9,710 nucleotides of DNA from Conexibacter sp. (GTDB taxonomy: Bacteria > Actinomycetota > Thermoleophilia > Solirubrobacterales > Solirubrobacteraceae). The DNA is taken from positions 1 to 9,710 of the forward strand of contig JAOPZP010000599.1 of the NCBI GenBank assembly GCA_025964055.1. The letters are read 5' to 3'. Shown here in pieces: positions 1-6,525 of the stretch (its first letter is position 1; the number at the start of each line of letters is the position of its first letter). The notes below the pieces were generated by a model that did no database searches, was not told the origin of the DNA, and worked only from the letters and a program-made list of their open reading frames with translations. Made by a program: the position numbers and the translations under genes.

Positions 1-199
1 CGCCGCCCAGCGCTTGGAGCAGGACGTCCATCGTGCCCTCGCCCCCGTCGGCCACGGGGAGCGGCACGGCGACCGCGGTCTCGGCGACGCCCGCCGAGAC
101 CGCCTCGGCGACCTGCGCCGCGGTGAACGTCCCCTTGAACGAGTCCGGGGCCACGAGCACACGGGCGGGCCCCTGCTGGGCGGCGGCCGGCGGGGTCAC
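1..199 (-). CDS. glxK: Glycerate kinase, N-terminal part (runs off left edge)
   Basis: This is the first 66 codons of a glycerate kinase, which phosphorylates D-glycerate with ATP in the cytoplasm and feeds the product into glycolysis. The visible part has the family's N-terminal signature APDSFKGT, then the helix AAQVAEAVSAGV, then the PVADGGEGT loop near residue 55. These are strongly diagnostic of the GarK/GlxK family. The frame opens after the in-frame TAG that ends the upstream M24 gene, so the longest start is GTG at 199, only 15 bases downstream of that stop. A second GTG at 160 has AGGGG about 9 bases upstream and gives a protein beginning VLVAPDSF, close to the usual family start, so 160 is a real alternative. 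The gene is probably co-transcribed with the M24 gene at 215-1459. Glycerate is the usual product of glyoxylate carboligation followed by reduction, which fits a glyoxylate-producing pathway. The remainder lies outside the window. Confidence 0.88.
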   Translation of the reverse strand, partial: MTPPAAAQQGPARVLVAPDSFKGTFTAAQVAEAVSAGVAETAVAVPLPVADGGEGTMDVLLQALGG

Positions 200-214
200 C
201 GCGGCGGCAGGCGC

Positions 215-1459
215 CTAGATGTCGACAACGGAGATCTGGTCGATGGGCCACTTGGTCAGGACCTCGGGACCGTCAGCCGTGATCCGCACGACCTCCTCGA
301 TCCGCACGCCCTGGCCGAGTCCGTCGTAGTCCTGGGTCTCGAGCGCGACCACCATGCCCTCCTCGAGGGTCAGGGGGTGGTCCATGGAGACGCCACGCCA
401 CACCAGCGGCGGCTCGTACAGCGCCATGCCGACGCCGTGGCCCCACAGGTTGGCGGTGCCGTGGTGCTCGTCCGGGTAGCCCCACGCCTCCTGGGCGCTC
501 GGGAACTGCTCGGCGATGTCGCGCGTCGTGTTGCCCGGGCGGCATGCGTCGATGCCGTTGAGCAGCCACTTCAGCGCCCGGTCGTAGGCCTTGACCGTCT
601 CCTTCTTGGGCTCACCGAGGCTGAACGTGCGGTAGTAGCACGTCGTGTAGCCGTTCCAGTTGGTGTTGTAGACGTCGGCGTAGACCATGTCGCCGGGACC
701 GATCAGGCGACCGGCGGTGTGGCGCAGGTTCGGCGCCGTGGTCGGGCCCGACTCGACGATCACGCCGTTGTACACCTCGGCGCCGCGCGTGTAGGCGCTG
801 TGGATCATGTTGGCCAGGACCTCACGCTCGGAGACGCCGGGGTGCAGCGAGTCCTTGAGCGCGGCGAACATCGACTCGCCGATACGGGTGGCCATGCGGA
901 TGCACTCGACCTCGTCGGGCGTCTTGATCTTGCGGGCGTTGAGCATGGCGGCCGCGCCGTCGGTGGAGACGTCGAGTCCCACGTCGGTCAGCGCGGTCAG
1001 GACGCCGATGTCACCGACGTCGATGCCGAGGCGCTCGTTCTGCAGGCCCAGGGCCGTCAGCTCGTCGCGGATCTGCGCCGCCAGGGCCCGCAGGCTGTCC
1101 TTGTGCGCGACGCTGCCCGCCGCGAGCGAGACGTAGCCACCGGCGGTGATGGCCGGCTTGATGTTCTCCGGCGGAAGCCAGGGCGAGTACGTCCGCGTCA
1201 GGTGGCCGATGTCGCCCTGCTCGAACAGGATCGGCGGGCCCTCGCGCGGGAACAGCGCATAGCGAACGCCGGAGTAGCCGATCGTCCACTGCGGCGTATA
1301 CGTGCCGGTCACGTACTTGGTGTTCCAGCCGTCCATCGTGAGGATCGCGCCGAAGTCGTTCAACTCCAGCTCCTTGCGAGCCCGAGCGAACCGGGCCTCA
1401 CGGAGCCGGTTGAAGTCGAGCGTCCCCTGCCAATCGACCATCATATTGCTCGAATACAT
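215..1459 (-). CDS. M24-family hydrolase (creatinase/DddP-like fold) with altered metal site
   Basis: This 414-residue protein has the two-domain M24 layout: an N-terminal creatinase-type domain (about 15-170) and a C-terminal pita-bread domain (about 180-410). Expected metal ligands visible are D262 (in VYADVYN), H341 (GHGVG), E374 (VALETQ) and E388 (VRIEE). The second Asp of the GYxxDxxRT motif is replaced by C274 (GYTTCYYRT). The second conserved His of aminopeptidases, seven residues after H341, is Y348. Prolyl peptidase activity is therefore doubtful. M24 members with other chemistry include creatinase, ectoine hydrolase and the DMSP lyase DddP. The N-terminus and the HGVG region resemble DddP, but the residue I recall as the DddP catalytic Asp (HGVGxxD) is L347 here, so DMSP lyase is not predicted. 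The start at 1459 has GAGG with a 5-base spacer. It forms its own unit with the glycerate kinase, behind a hairpin and a shared upstream motif. The fold is sure; the substrate is unknown. Confidence 0.85.
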   Translation of the reverse strand: MYSSNMMVDWQGTLDFNRLREARFARARKELELNDFGAILTMDGWNTKYVTGTYTPQWTIGYSGVRYALFPREGPPILFEQGDIGHLTRTYSPWLPPENIKPAITAGGYVSLAAGSVAHKDSLRALAAQIRDELTALGLQNERLGIDVGDIGVLTALTDVGLDVSTDGAAAMLNARKIKTPDEVECIRMATRIGESMFAALKDSLHPGVSEREVLANMIHSAYTRGAEVYNGVIVESGPTTAPNLRHTAGRLIGPGDMVYADVYNTNWNGYTTCYYRTFSLGEPKKETVKAYDRALKWLLNGIDACRPGNTTRDIAEQFPSAQEAWGYPDEHHGTANLWGHGVGMALYEPPLVWRGVSMDHPLTLEEGMVVALETQDYDGLGQGVRIEEVVRITADGPEVLTKWPIDQISVVDI

Positions 1460-1477
1460 CAGATCCTCACTGTCAGA

Positions 1478-1489
1478 CTGTTAAAACAG
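1478..1489. repeat. AT-rich inverted repeat before the M24 start
   Basis: On the minus strand this reads CTGTT-TT-AACAG, a 5-base perfect inverted repeat with a 2-base centre. It sits about 10 bases upstream of the GAGG ribosome site of the gene starting at 1459, in the most AT-rich patch of the local gap (1478-1500). It could be a small operator, a -10 region or a leader hairpin. No convincing -35/-10 pair with normal spacing was found. A 5-base repeat alone is weak evidence. Confidence 0.3.
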
Positions 1490-1532
1490 ATACTTGTCGT
1501 CAGCGTTTCAGCCGGCGCGCGTCACGGGAAGG

Positions 1533-1543
1533 TTGTGGTCACG
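1533..1543 (-). promoter_or_regulatory. Shared upstream motif, copy A
   Basis: The minus strand reads CGTGACCACAA here, 73 bases before the start codon at 1459. The same 11 bases occur at 2806-2816, and a one-mismatch 10-base version occurs at 6526-6535. All are in intergenic gaps, in the same orientation, upstream of minus-strand transcription units. It lies 5 bases downstream, in transcription order, of the hairpin at 1549-1565. A transcription-factor site is the simplest reading. Confidence 0.5.
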
Positions 1544-1548
1544 CCGGC

Positions 1549-1565
1549 GGGCCCAAAAAGGGCCC
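1549..1565 (-). terminator. Hairpin after second M24 gene, possible intrinsic terminator
   Basis: On the minus strand this reads GGGCCC-TTTTT-GGGCCC, a perfect 6-base-pair GC stem with a five-T loop; a further GC pair can form beyond a bulge. It begins 3 bases after the stop codon at 1569-1571. No T-run follows the stem. Such tail-less hairpins are common after genes in high-GC actinobacteria, and terminator function is inferred from position and stem strength. Confidence 0.45.
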
Positions 1566-1568
1566 CGC

Positions 1569-2723
1569 TCAGAACTTCAGGGGCTTCTCGGCGTCGAGGA
1601 CGCGGAGCTCCACCGGGCACTTGTTGAGGTGCTCGAAGCCGTCGTCGGTGATGTGCACCGCCGTCTCGAGGCGCAGGCCGCCGATGTGCGGAACCGTGGT
1701 CTGGACGAGCACCTCGAAGACCATGTCCTTCTCGAGCTTGGCGTCGTTGGCCTCGCTGATGATCGGCGGGATGCGCGCGTCCGTGCCGAGGCCGTGGCCG
1801 AAGAACGGGATGGTGTGACGGCCGTACTCGTCTGACTCGGAGACCTCGCGGGCGATGCGCGAGATGTCGCTGATCACGGCGCCCGGGCGAAGCTCGGCGA
1901 AGATGGAGTCGGCGACGGCCTTCCACGCGGCCTCGAGCCGGAGCTGCTCAGGCGTCGGCTCTCCGACGACCGCGTTGAGGGCGAGGTCGCCCAGGTAGCA
2001 GCGGTACATGGGATGGACGTCGACGGTGACGATGTCCCCGCGCTGGATGCGCTTGTCCGAAGCGGCGACCGTGAAGCCGGCCTCGTAGCGCTGCCGGTAG
2101 CCCGAGCCGACCTCGGTCCCGGTCACGCTCCACACGAACTCGCTGCCGGCCGAGCGCATCGCGGCCTCCGCGACGCCCGCCACGTGGAGGTCGGTGACGC
2201 CCGGTGCGATGGCGTCGAACGCCGCTTCCATGCCGAGGTCGGCCATCTCCGCGGCGCGCCGCAGCGCCTCGATCTCGGAGTGGTCCTTGATGATCATGAT
2301 GCGGTCCAGGACGGCGATCCCGTTGACGAGCTCGGCGTCGGGCAGCCCGTCCTTCCACACGAGGTACTCGGACGCGCTCAGGGCGCCCGGATGGGCGGCG
2401 GTCACGAGGTCGACGCCGATCCGGCCGCGCTCGAGCCCCTTGGCCTTGAGCGCGTCGACCACGACCTGCGCGAAGCCGTCCGGGTTGTCCATCTCCCAGG
2501 TGCGGTGCGACTGGATCCACGTCTGGTCCAGCACGCGGAAGACGTCGTTGCGGACCGTGATGAGCTCGGGGTCGGCGTCGGGCGTGACGACGATCGCCGT
2601 CCGCCACGGCACCAGCACGCCGGCGAGATACGCGATGCCGCCCGTGCGCGTGACCACGAGCGCGTCCAGCCCCGCCTGAGCCATCTCCTGCCGCAACGCG
2701 TCGATGCGTGCCGCATCATTCAT
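1569..2723 (-). CDS. M24-family metallohydrolase (Xaa-Pro peptidase/creatinase fold)
   Basis: This protein of about 384 residues has an N-terminal creatinase-like domain (about 1-140) and a C-terminal pita-bread domain (about 150-370). All five metal ligands of the family are present: D235 (TVDVHP), D246 (YLGDLA), H310 (FGHGLG), E337 (MVFEVL) and E353 (LRLETA). A dinuclear metal site is therefore expected, unlike in its neighbour at 215-1459. The peptidase-type second His, seven residues after H310, is R317, and the HY motif before the first Asp reads RY (QRYEAG). The substrate may thus not be a peptide. The start is ATG 2723, with GGAAG 9 bases upstream; ATG 2729 would add two residues. A longer frame up to 2903 is rejected because it would run through a hairpin into the upstream gene. 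The two adjacent M24 enzymes are only distantly alike, so they look like partners or successive steps rather than a recent duplication. No signal peptide is visible. Confidence 0.85.
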   Translation of the reverse strand: MNDAARIDALRQEMAQAGLDALVVTRTGGIAYLAGVLVPWRTAIVVTPDADPELITVRNDVFRVLDQTWIQSHRTWEMDNPDGFAQVVVDALKAKGLERGRIGVDLVTAAHPGALSASEYLVWKDGLPDAELVNGIAVLDRIMIIKDHSEIEALRRAAEMADLGMEAAFDAIAPGVTDLHVAGVAEAAMRSAGSEFVWSVTGTEVGSGYRQRYEAGFTVAASDKRIQRGDIVTVDVHPMYRCYLGDLALNAVVGEPTPEQLRLEAAWKAVADSIFAELRPGAVISDISRIAREVSESDEYGRHTIPFFGHGLGTDARIPPIISEANDAKLEKDMVFEVLVQTTVPHIGGLRLETAVHITDDGFEHLNKCPVELRVLDAEKPLKF

Positions 2724-2748
2724 GTGCATCTGCTTCCGAACCCTTCGT

Positions 2749-2764
2749 AGTGACTTACAGTGAC
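2749..2764. repeat. Short direct repeat AGTGAC-N4-AGTGAC
   Basis: The plus strand has AGTGAC at 2749-2754 and again at 2759-2764, spaced 10 bases start to start, about one helical turn. It lies 26 bases upstream of the ATG at 2723, in the leader of the second M24 gene. Tandem half-sites in phase can be regulator sites, but no second copy of this arrangement was found upstream of the other units. Confidence 0.3.
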
Positions 2765-2805
2765 ACGACGAACGAGCGTCCCAGGGGCCGCCGGTGAGCG
2801 ACAGC

Positions 2806-2816
2806 TTGTGGTCACG
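2806..2816 (-). promoter_or_regulatory. Shared upstream motif, copy B
   Basis: The minus strand reads CGTGACCACAA, identical over 11 bases to copy A at 1533-1543. It lies 76-82 bases upstream of the candidate ATG codons (2729 or 2723) of the second M24 gene, and 4 bases downstream, in transcription order, of the hairpin at 2821-2838. The near-identical spacing in two unrelated gaps supports a functional element. Confidence 0.5.
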
Positions 2817-2820
2817 TGGC

Positions 2821-2838
2821 CCGGCCGAAACCGGCCGG
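2821..2838 (-). terminator. Hairpin ending the three-gene operon
   Basis: The minus strand forms CCGGCCG-GTTT-CGGCCGG, a perfect 7-base-pair GC stem with a four-base loop, starting 12 bases after the stop of the short-chain dehydrogenase (2851-2853). There is no T-tract. It probably marks the end of the amidohydrolase-dehydrogenase-dehydrogenase transcript. Confidence 0.5.
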
Positions 2839-2850
2839 CGCCGCGCCGGC

Positions 2851-3612
2851 TCACACGCCGCCGGTGATGCCGACGACCTCGCCGGTGACGTACGCGGCGG
2901 CATCGCTGCAGAGGAAGGCGATCACGGCGCCGACCTCCTCGGGCTTGGCGAACCGTCCCATCGGAATGGCGGCGAACAGCTGCTCGCGCCGCTCCGAGAC
3001 GCCCAGCCGGTCGAGCAGCTCGGTCTCGGTGTAGTTGGGGGCCACCGCGTTGCTGGTGATCCCCACGCCGGCGTAGGCGCGGCCGATCGACTTCGTGAGC
3101 GCGATCATCCCCGCCTTCGCGGCGGCGTAGTGCGGTCCGGTGAGGCCCCCGCTGCGCCCCGCCTGCGACGACACGTTGACGATCCGGCCGTACCCCTGCT
3201 CGCTCATGATCGGGATGACCGCCCGCGTGCACAGGAACGCACTGGTCAGGTTGCCGTGGAGCGTCCGGTCCCAGAGCTCGCGCGACACCTCCGTGATCTT
3301 CGCCTGGTCGGCGAAACCGGCGTTGTTGACCAGGATGTCGAGCCGTCCGTAGCGCTCGAGCACCGCGGCGACCAGGGCGGCGACGTCATCCTCCTCGGTC
3401 ACATCGGCGCGGAAGGCGAACCCGTCCCCGCCGGCCGCGACGATGTCCTGCACCGTCGCGGCAGCGGCCGCGTCGTCGGACCGGTAGGCGACCACGACGC
3501 GCGCCCCCCCGGCGGCCAGCGCGAGCGACGCGGCGCGGCCGATGCCCTTGCCCCCGCCCGTGACGATCGCGACCCGCTCGGGGGTCGGCTGCTCAGCAGC
3601 GGCGTCGCTCAC
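2851..3612 (-). CDS. Short-chain dehydrogenase/reductase, FabG-like
   Basis: This 253-residue classical SDR is an NAD(P)(H) oxidoreductase of the cytoplasm acting on a carbonyl or alcohol. In order it shows the cofactor loop TGGGKGIG (18-25), an acidic D70 after strand 3, NNAG (96-99), active-site N121, the catalytic S149, and Y162/K166 (HYAAAKAG). After strand 2 it reads AYRS, and the Arg suggests NADP(H). The length is normal for the family. The start is a GTG at 3610-3612 that overlaps the TGA of the upstream dehydrogenase by 4 bases (GTGA), with no clear ribosome site, so translational coupling is likely. SDR substrates cannot be read from sequence. Given the pathway context, a semialdehyde or hydroxy-acid step is possible but only inferred. 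A hairpin follows directly after the stop. Confidence 0.92.
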   Translation of the reverse strand: MSDAAAEQPTPERVAIVTGGGKGIGRAASLALAAGGARVVVAYRSDDAAAAATVQDIVAAGGDGFAFRADVTEEDDVAALVAAVLERYGRLDILVNNAGFADQAKITEVSRELWDRTLHGNLTSAFLCTRAVIPIMSEQGYGRIVNVSSQAGRSGGLTGPHYAAAKAGMIALTKSIGRAYAGVGITSNAVAPNYTETELLDRLGVSERREQLFAAIPMGRFAKPEEVGAVIAFLCSDAAAYVTGEVVGITGGV

Positions 3613-4595
3613 GGGCGCATCATGATCTTGGGCGGACCGGTGGGATCCTCGATGAGCGTCTTGAACGAGCTCGGCCCGTCTTCGAGGCCACCGAAGGTGA
3701 TCCAGCCGTCGAGGCCGACCCGGGGCAGGACGTCGACCGCGCGCGCGAAGGACGTGCGGTTGTACGCGTAGGACGAGATCATCGTGAGCTCACGACGCAG
3801 GAACGCGTTGCCGTCGATGGGGAACCCCGCGTCGTGGAGGCCGAGCAGCACCGCGCTGCCGCCGGTCCGCAGGAGATCGACCGACAGCGCGCGCGTCACG
3901 CCCTTGCCGACCGTGTCGAACGCCACGTCCAGCGCGCCGCCGGCCTCGGCGGCCGCGGCGGGGTCGAGGGCGGCGGTCGCCCCGAAGCCCTGAGCGATCG
4001 CGCGCCGCCCCGCATCCGGCTCGACGACGACGATCTCCTCGACCCCGGCCCACTGCAGCGCCTGCGTCAGCAGCACGCCCAGGGAGCCGAAGCCGATCAC
4101 GGCCGCACGGCCGCCGATGCCGATCCCGGAGCGGTCCACGGCGTGGATGCAGCAGGCGAGCGGCTCGGTGACGGCGCCCGCCACCTCGCTGGTGCCGGGC
4201 GGGAGGACGTAGACGTTCTCCGCCGGGACGGCCACGTACTCGGCGAACGCCCCGGGACGCTGGGCCCCGACGAGCTGACGCTCGGGGCACTGCTGCTGCT
4301 GACCCTCACGGCAGCGCGGGCACCGACCGCACGAGAGCAGCGGGTTCAGCGAGACCCGCTCGCCGGGCGCCACGCCCGTCACGTCCTCGCCGACCGCGAC
4401 GACCTCGCCGGCGCACTCGTGGCCCATGATCAGCGGCGGCTTGCGGATGGCGCTCTCGCCGAGGTAGCCCTCGACCTCCGAGCCGCAGATGCCGACGGTG
4501 AGGACCTTCAGCAGGACCTCGCCGGGCGCGGGCTCGGGCTCGGGGCGCGTCTCCAGCGCCAGCGCACCCGGCCCGTTCCAGACGAGGGCCCTCAT
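3609..4595 (-). CDS. Zinc-dependent medium-chain alcohol/polyol-type dehydrogenase
   Basis: This 328-residue protein belongs to the MDR superfamily (sorbitol, threonine and alcohol dehydrogenase relatives) and oxidises an alcohol, or reduces a carbonyl, with a nicotinamide cofactor. Catalytic zinc residues are C37 (GICGSE), H59-E60 (MGHE) and E144 (TEPLACC). The structural zinc set is C89, C92, C95 and C103. The Rossmann loop is GFGSLG at 168-173, and E192 at the end of the next strand (VVVEPD) favours NAD over NADP. It is slightly short for the family (usually 340-350), and the C-terminus ends compactly in PPKIMMRP, but no domain is missing. The ATG start overlaps the stop of the amidohydrolase by 4 bases (ATGA), and its own stop overlaps the SDR start, so the three genes form one coupled operon. 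The exact substrate is not visible. Confidence 0.92.
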   Translation of the reverse strand: MRALVWNGPGALALETRPEPEPAPGEVLLKVLTVGICGSEVEGYLGESAIRKPPLIMGHECAGEVVAVGEDVTGVAPGERVSLNPLLSCGRCPRCREGQQQQCPERQLVGAQRPGAFAEYVAVPAENVYVLPPGTSEVAGAVTEPLACCIHAVDRSGIGIGGRAAVIGFGSLGVLLTQALQWAGVEEIVVVEPDAGRRAIAQGFGATAALDPAAAAEAGGALDVAFDTVGKGVTRALSVDLLRTGGSAVLLGLHDAGFPIDGNAFLRRELTMISSYAYNRTSFARAVDVLPRVGLDGWITFGGLEDGPSSFKTLIEDPTGPPKIMMRP

Positions 4596-6412
4596 CGGCT
4601 GCCCGCCCCGACGCCCGACGACACGACCGTCTCGACGAACTCGTAGGAGTCGGTGCCCACGATCGCCAGGCCCTTGGTGGAGATGCGCAGCTCGGGGATC
4701 GTCACGAGCGTGATGAACTCGAGGTTGATCTGCGGCGTCGTGAGCTCGCAGCCCATCGAGCGCCAGACCGAGAGCAGGTTGTCGACGCGCGCCTCGCTCT
4801 CGTCGTAGGGCAGGTCGGACACGATGCCGTTCAGCGGCGTCGGGAAGTCGGCGACGACCTTGCCGTCGAGCACGGCCACGAAGCCGCCACCCATCTCGGC
4901 GATGGCGTTGGCGGCCACCGCCATGTCCTCCTCGTTGGCGCCGACCACGACGATCTGCTGGTTGAACACGTTGGCGCTGCAGCCGATCGCGCCGTCCCGC
5001 AGGCCGAAGCCCTGGACGAAGCTGATCCCGACGTCGCCGCTGCCGGCGACGCGGTCGATCATCGCGACCTTGTTGATGCCGCGCTCAGCGTCGGGCTTGA
5101 CGTTGCCGTCCTGGACCGCCAGGTCCTCCTGCTGCTCCACGCTGACCAGCGAGCCGGCGCTGATCGCGATCGTGCGAACCGTGGCGACGGTGTCGCCCGC
5201 GGGGACCTCCACGCGGAGGTCCTGCGCCGTGACGGGCCGCTGCAGGTGCATGGTCTCGTAGAGCCACGACGGGTACTCGGGCTGGGTCGCCTCCTGGACG
5301 AGCTTGCCCTCGGAGACCCAGACCTTCCCGTTGGCCATGACGCGCGAGATCGAGAAGTCGGCGAGGTCGTCGACGAACACGATGTCGGCGAGCCGGCCGG
5401 GGGTGATCGAGCCGATGTCGTGGTTGACGCGGAAGAACTCCGCGGGCTGGATCGTCGACATCTGGATGGCCGTCAGCGGCGAGAGGCCGTTGCGCACGGC
5501 CACGCGGATGCCGTTGTCCTGGGACCCGGTGTTGATCATCGCCTCGGGGGTGACGACGTCGGAGCAGAGGTTGAAGGCCCGCGAAGACAGGCCCAGCTCG
5601 GTGATGGCGCGCACGACCTGGGACGTGTCCTCGCACCCGGCGCCCTCGCGGATGTGGGCGACCAGGCCGAGCTCGGCCTTGCGCCGCGCCTCGTCGGCGC
5701 CGACGATCTCGTGGTCGTTCATCAGGCCCGCAGCGACGAAGGCGTTCAGCTCGCGGTCGCCGGTCAGCCCGGCGCCGTGGCCGGTGACGACCTTGCCGCG
5801 GCGCAGCGCCTCCTCGATGATCTCCAGGATCACCGGGTCGCGGCGCTCCTTGTCGAAGAGCAGCTCGTACCCGGTCTCCTCGAGGCCGACCGTCTCCGGC
5901 CAGTCGAGCATCGTGAACAGGTCGTCGGACGAGGGCGCGTTCGGCGACAGCGGCAGCCCGAGGAACCGGTTCTGCGTGTAGGCCATCGTCGGGGCGAGGA
6001 AGATCGGCTTGACCGGCGTGGCCAGCAGCTCGTCCAAGAAGAACCGCACCGACTTGATGCCGGTGAGGATGGCGTGGCCGTAGAAGCCGTCGGCGACCGC
6101 CGTCGTGCCATGCAGCAGGTTCGTCAGCGCGAACACGGTGCAGTTGGTGTAGGTGTGCCATTGGTGAAGATGCGGGTTCACCAGGCCAGGCACCAGGTAG
6201 GACCCGTCGGCCTCGATGACCTCGGTGTCGTCGCCGCGCGTGTAGCCCACGTCGCCGAGGGCGGCGACGCGCCCGTTCTTGATCGCGACGCCCTCGTTGC
6301 GGATCTGCGCGGTGTGGACGTCGACGAGACGCCCTCCGAGGATGACGGTGTCGGCCGGCTCGTTGCCGAGCGCCACATCGACGAGAGCCTCGCGCTCCAG
6401 TTGTCTGCCCAC
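4592..6412 (-). CDS. Divergent adenine-deaminase-family amidohydrolase (COG1001)
   Basis: This 606-residue metal-dependent hydrolase has the architecture of adenine deaminase: an amidohydrolase barrel (about 20-370) and the Ade-specific C-terminal domain (about 395-590). Retained barrel residues are H81/H83 (NPHLH), E179 (GLEET), H212 (TGHGAG), H234 (NDHE), REGAG (255-259) and D285 (LCSD). Several signatures I expect in true adenine deaminases are changed. The ADPHE segment reads ADGFYGH, TDD reads CSDVV, GHID reads GSQDN, and the C-terminal AHDSHN motif is replaced by NVFNQQ (481-486). A different substrate, such as another cyclic amidine or amide, is therefore likely. The GTG at 6412 was chosen because AGGAG lies 5 bases upstream. 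The open frame continues to 6550 but without family similarity. It is the first gene of the coupled operon with the two dehydrogenases and is divergent from the molybdopterin synthase gene. The family assignment is firm; an adenine function is not. Confidence 0.87.
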   Translation of the reverse strand: MGRQLEREALVDVALGNEPADTVILGGRLVDVHTAQIRNEGVAIKNGRVAALGDVGYTRGDDTEVIEADGSYLVPGLVNPHLHQWHTYTNCTVFALTNLLHGTTAVADGFYGHAILTGIKSVRFFLDELLATPVKPIFLAPTMAYTQNRFLGLPLSPNAPSSDDLFTMLDWPETVGLEETGYELLFDKERRDPVILEIIEEALRRGKVVTGHGAGLTGDRELNAFVAAGLMNDHEIVGADEARRKAELGLVAHIREGAGCEDTSQVVRAITELGLSSRAFNLCSDVVTPEAMINTGSQDNGIRVAVRNGLSPLTAIQMSTIQPAEFFRVNHDIGSITPGRLADIVFVDDLADFSISRVMANGKVWVSEGKLVQEATQPEYPSWLYETMHLQRPVTAQDLRVEVPAGDTVATVRTIAISAGSLVSVEQQEDLAVQDGNVKPDAERGINKVAMIDRVAGSGDVGISFVQGFGLRDGAIGCSANVFNQQIVVVGANEEDMAVAANAIAEMGGGFVAVLDGKVVADFPTPLNGIVSDLPYDESEARVDNLLSVWRSMGCELTTPQINLEFITLVTIPELRISTKGLAIVGTDSYEFVETVVSSGVGAGSR

Positions 6413-6417
6413 TGTCG

Positions 6418-6423
6418 CTCCTT
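6418..6423 (-). promoter_or_regulatory. Ribosome binding site deciding the amidohydrolase start
   Basis: The minus strand reads AAGGAG, 5 bases before the GTG at 6412. It is the strongest Shine-Dalgarno match in the region and sets the start well inside the longer open frame, which extends to 6550. An in-frame GTG at 6433 lacks a comparable site. Confidence 0.7.
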
Positions 6424-6525
6424 TGTCACTCACTGAGTCATGTCCACGGCACGCGAAGCTCGCAGTCACCTGGGGCGAGCAGTCCGCCGGCAGTGAATAC
6501 CAAGGGCCCAGTGCGGGCGATAGAT

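Noticed and set aside
215..1459. DMSP lyase DddP as the function of the first M24 protein
   Set aside because: The general layout is similar, but the residue I recall as the catalytic Asp in HGVGxxD is Leu347 and a metal-binding Asp is Cys274.
14..1627. Long plus-strand open frame opposite the first M24 gene
   Set aside because: Its translation is Arg/Gly/Asp-rich with no recognisable motif and mirrors the codon bias of the real minus-strand gene; it also runs through the intergenic gap.
2724..2903. Upstream extension of the second M24 gene to an ATG at 2903
   Set aside because: The added residues look unlike the family, would overlap the end of the SDR gene, and would cross the hairpin at 2821-2838.
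5246..6436. 396-codon plus-strand open frame opposite the amidohydrolase
   Set aside because: Low-complexity Arg/Val/Asp-rich product, antisense to a gene with clear conserved motifs.
6428..6438. Inverted repeat ACTCA-C-TGAGT upstream of the amidohydrolase
   Set aside because: Five-base arms with a one-base centre are expected by chance in a gap of this size, and there is no matching copy at the other units.
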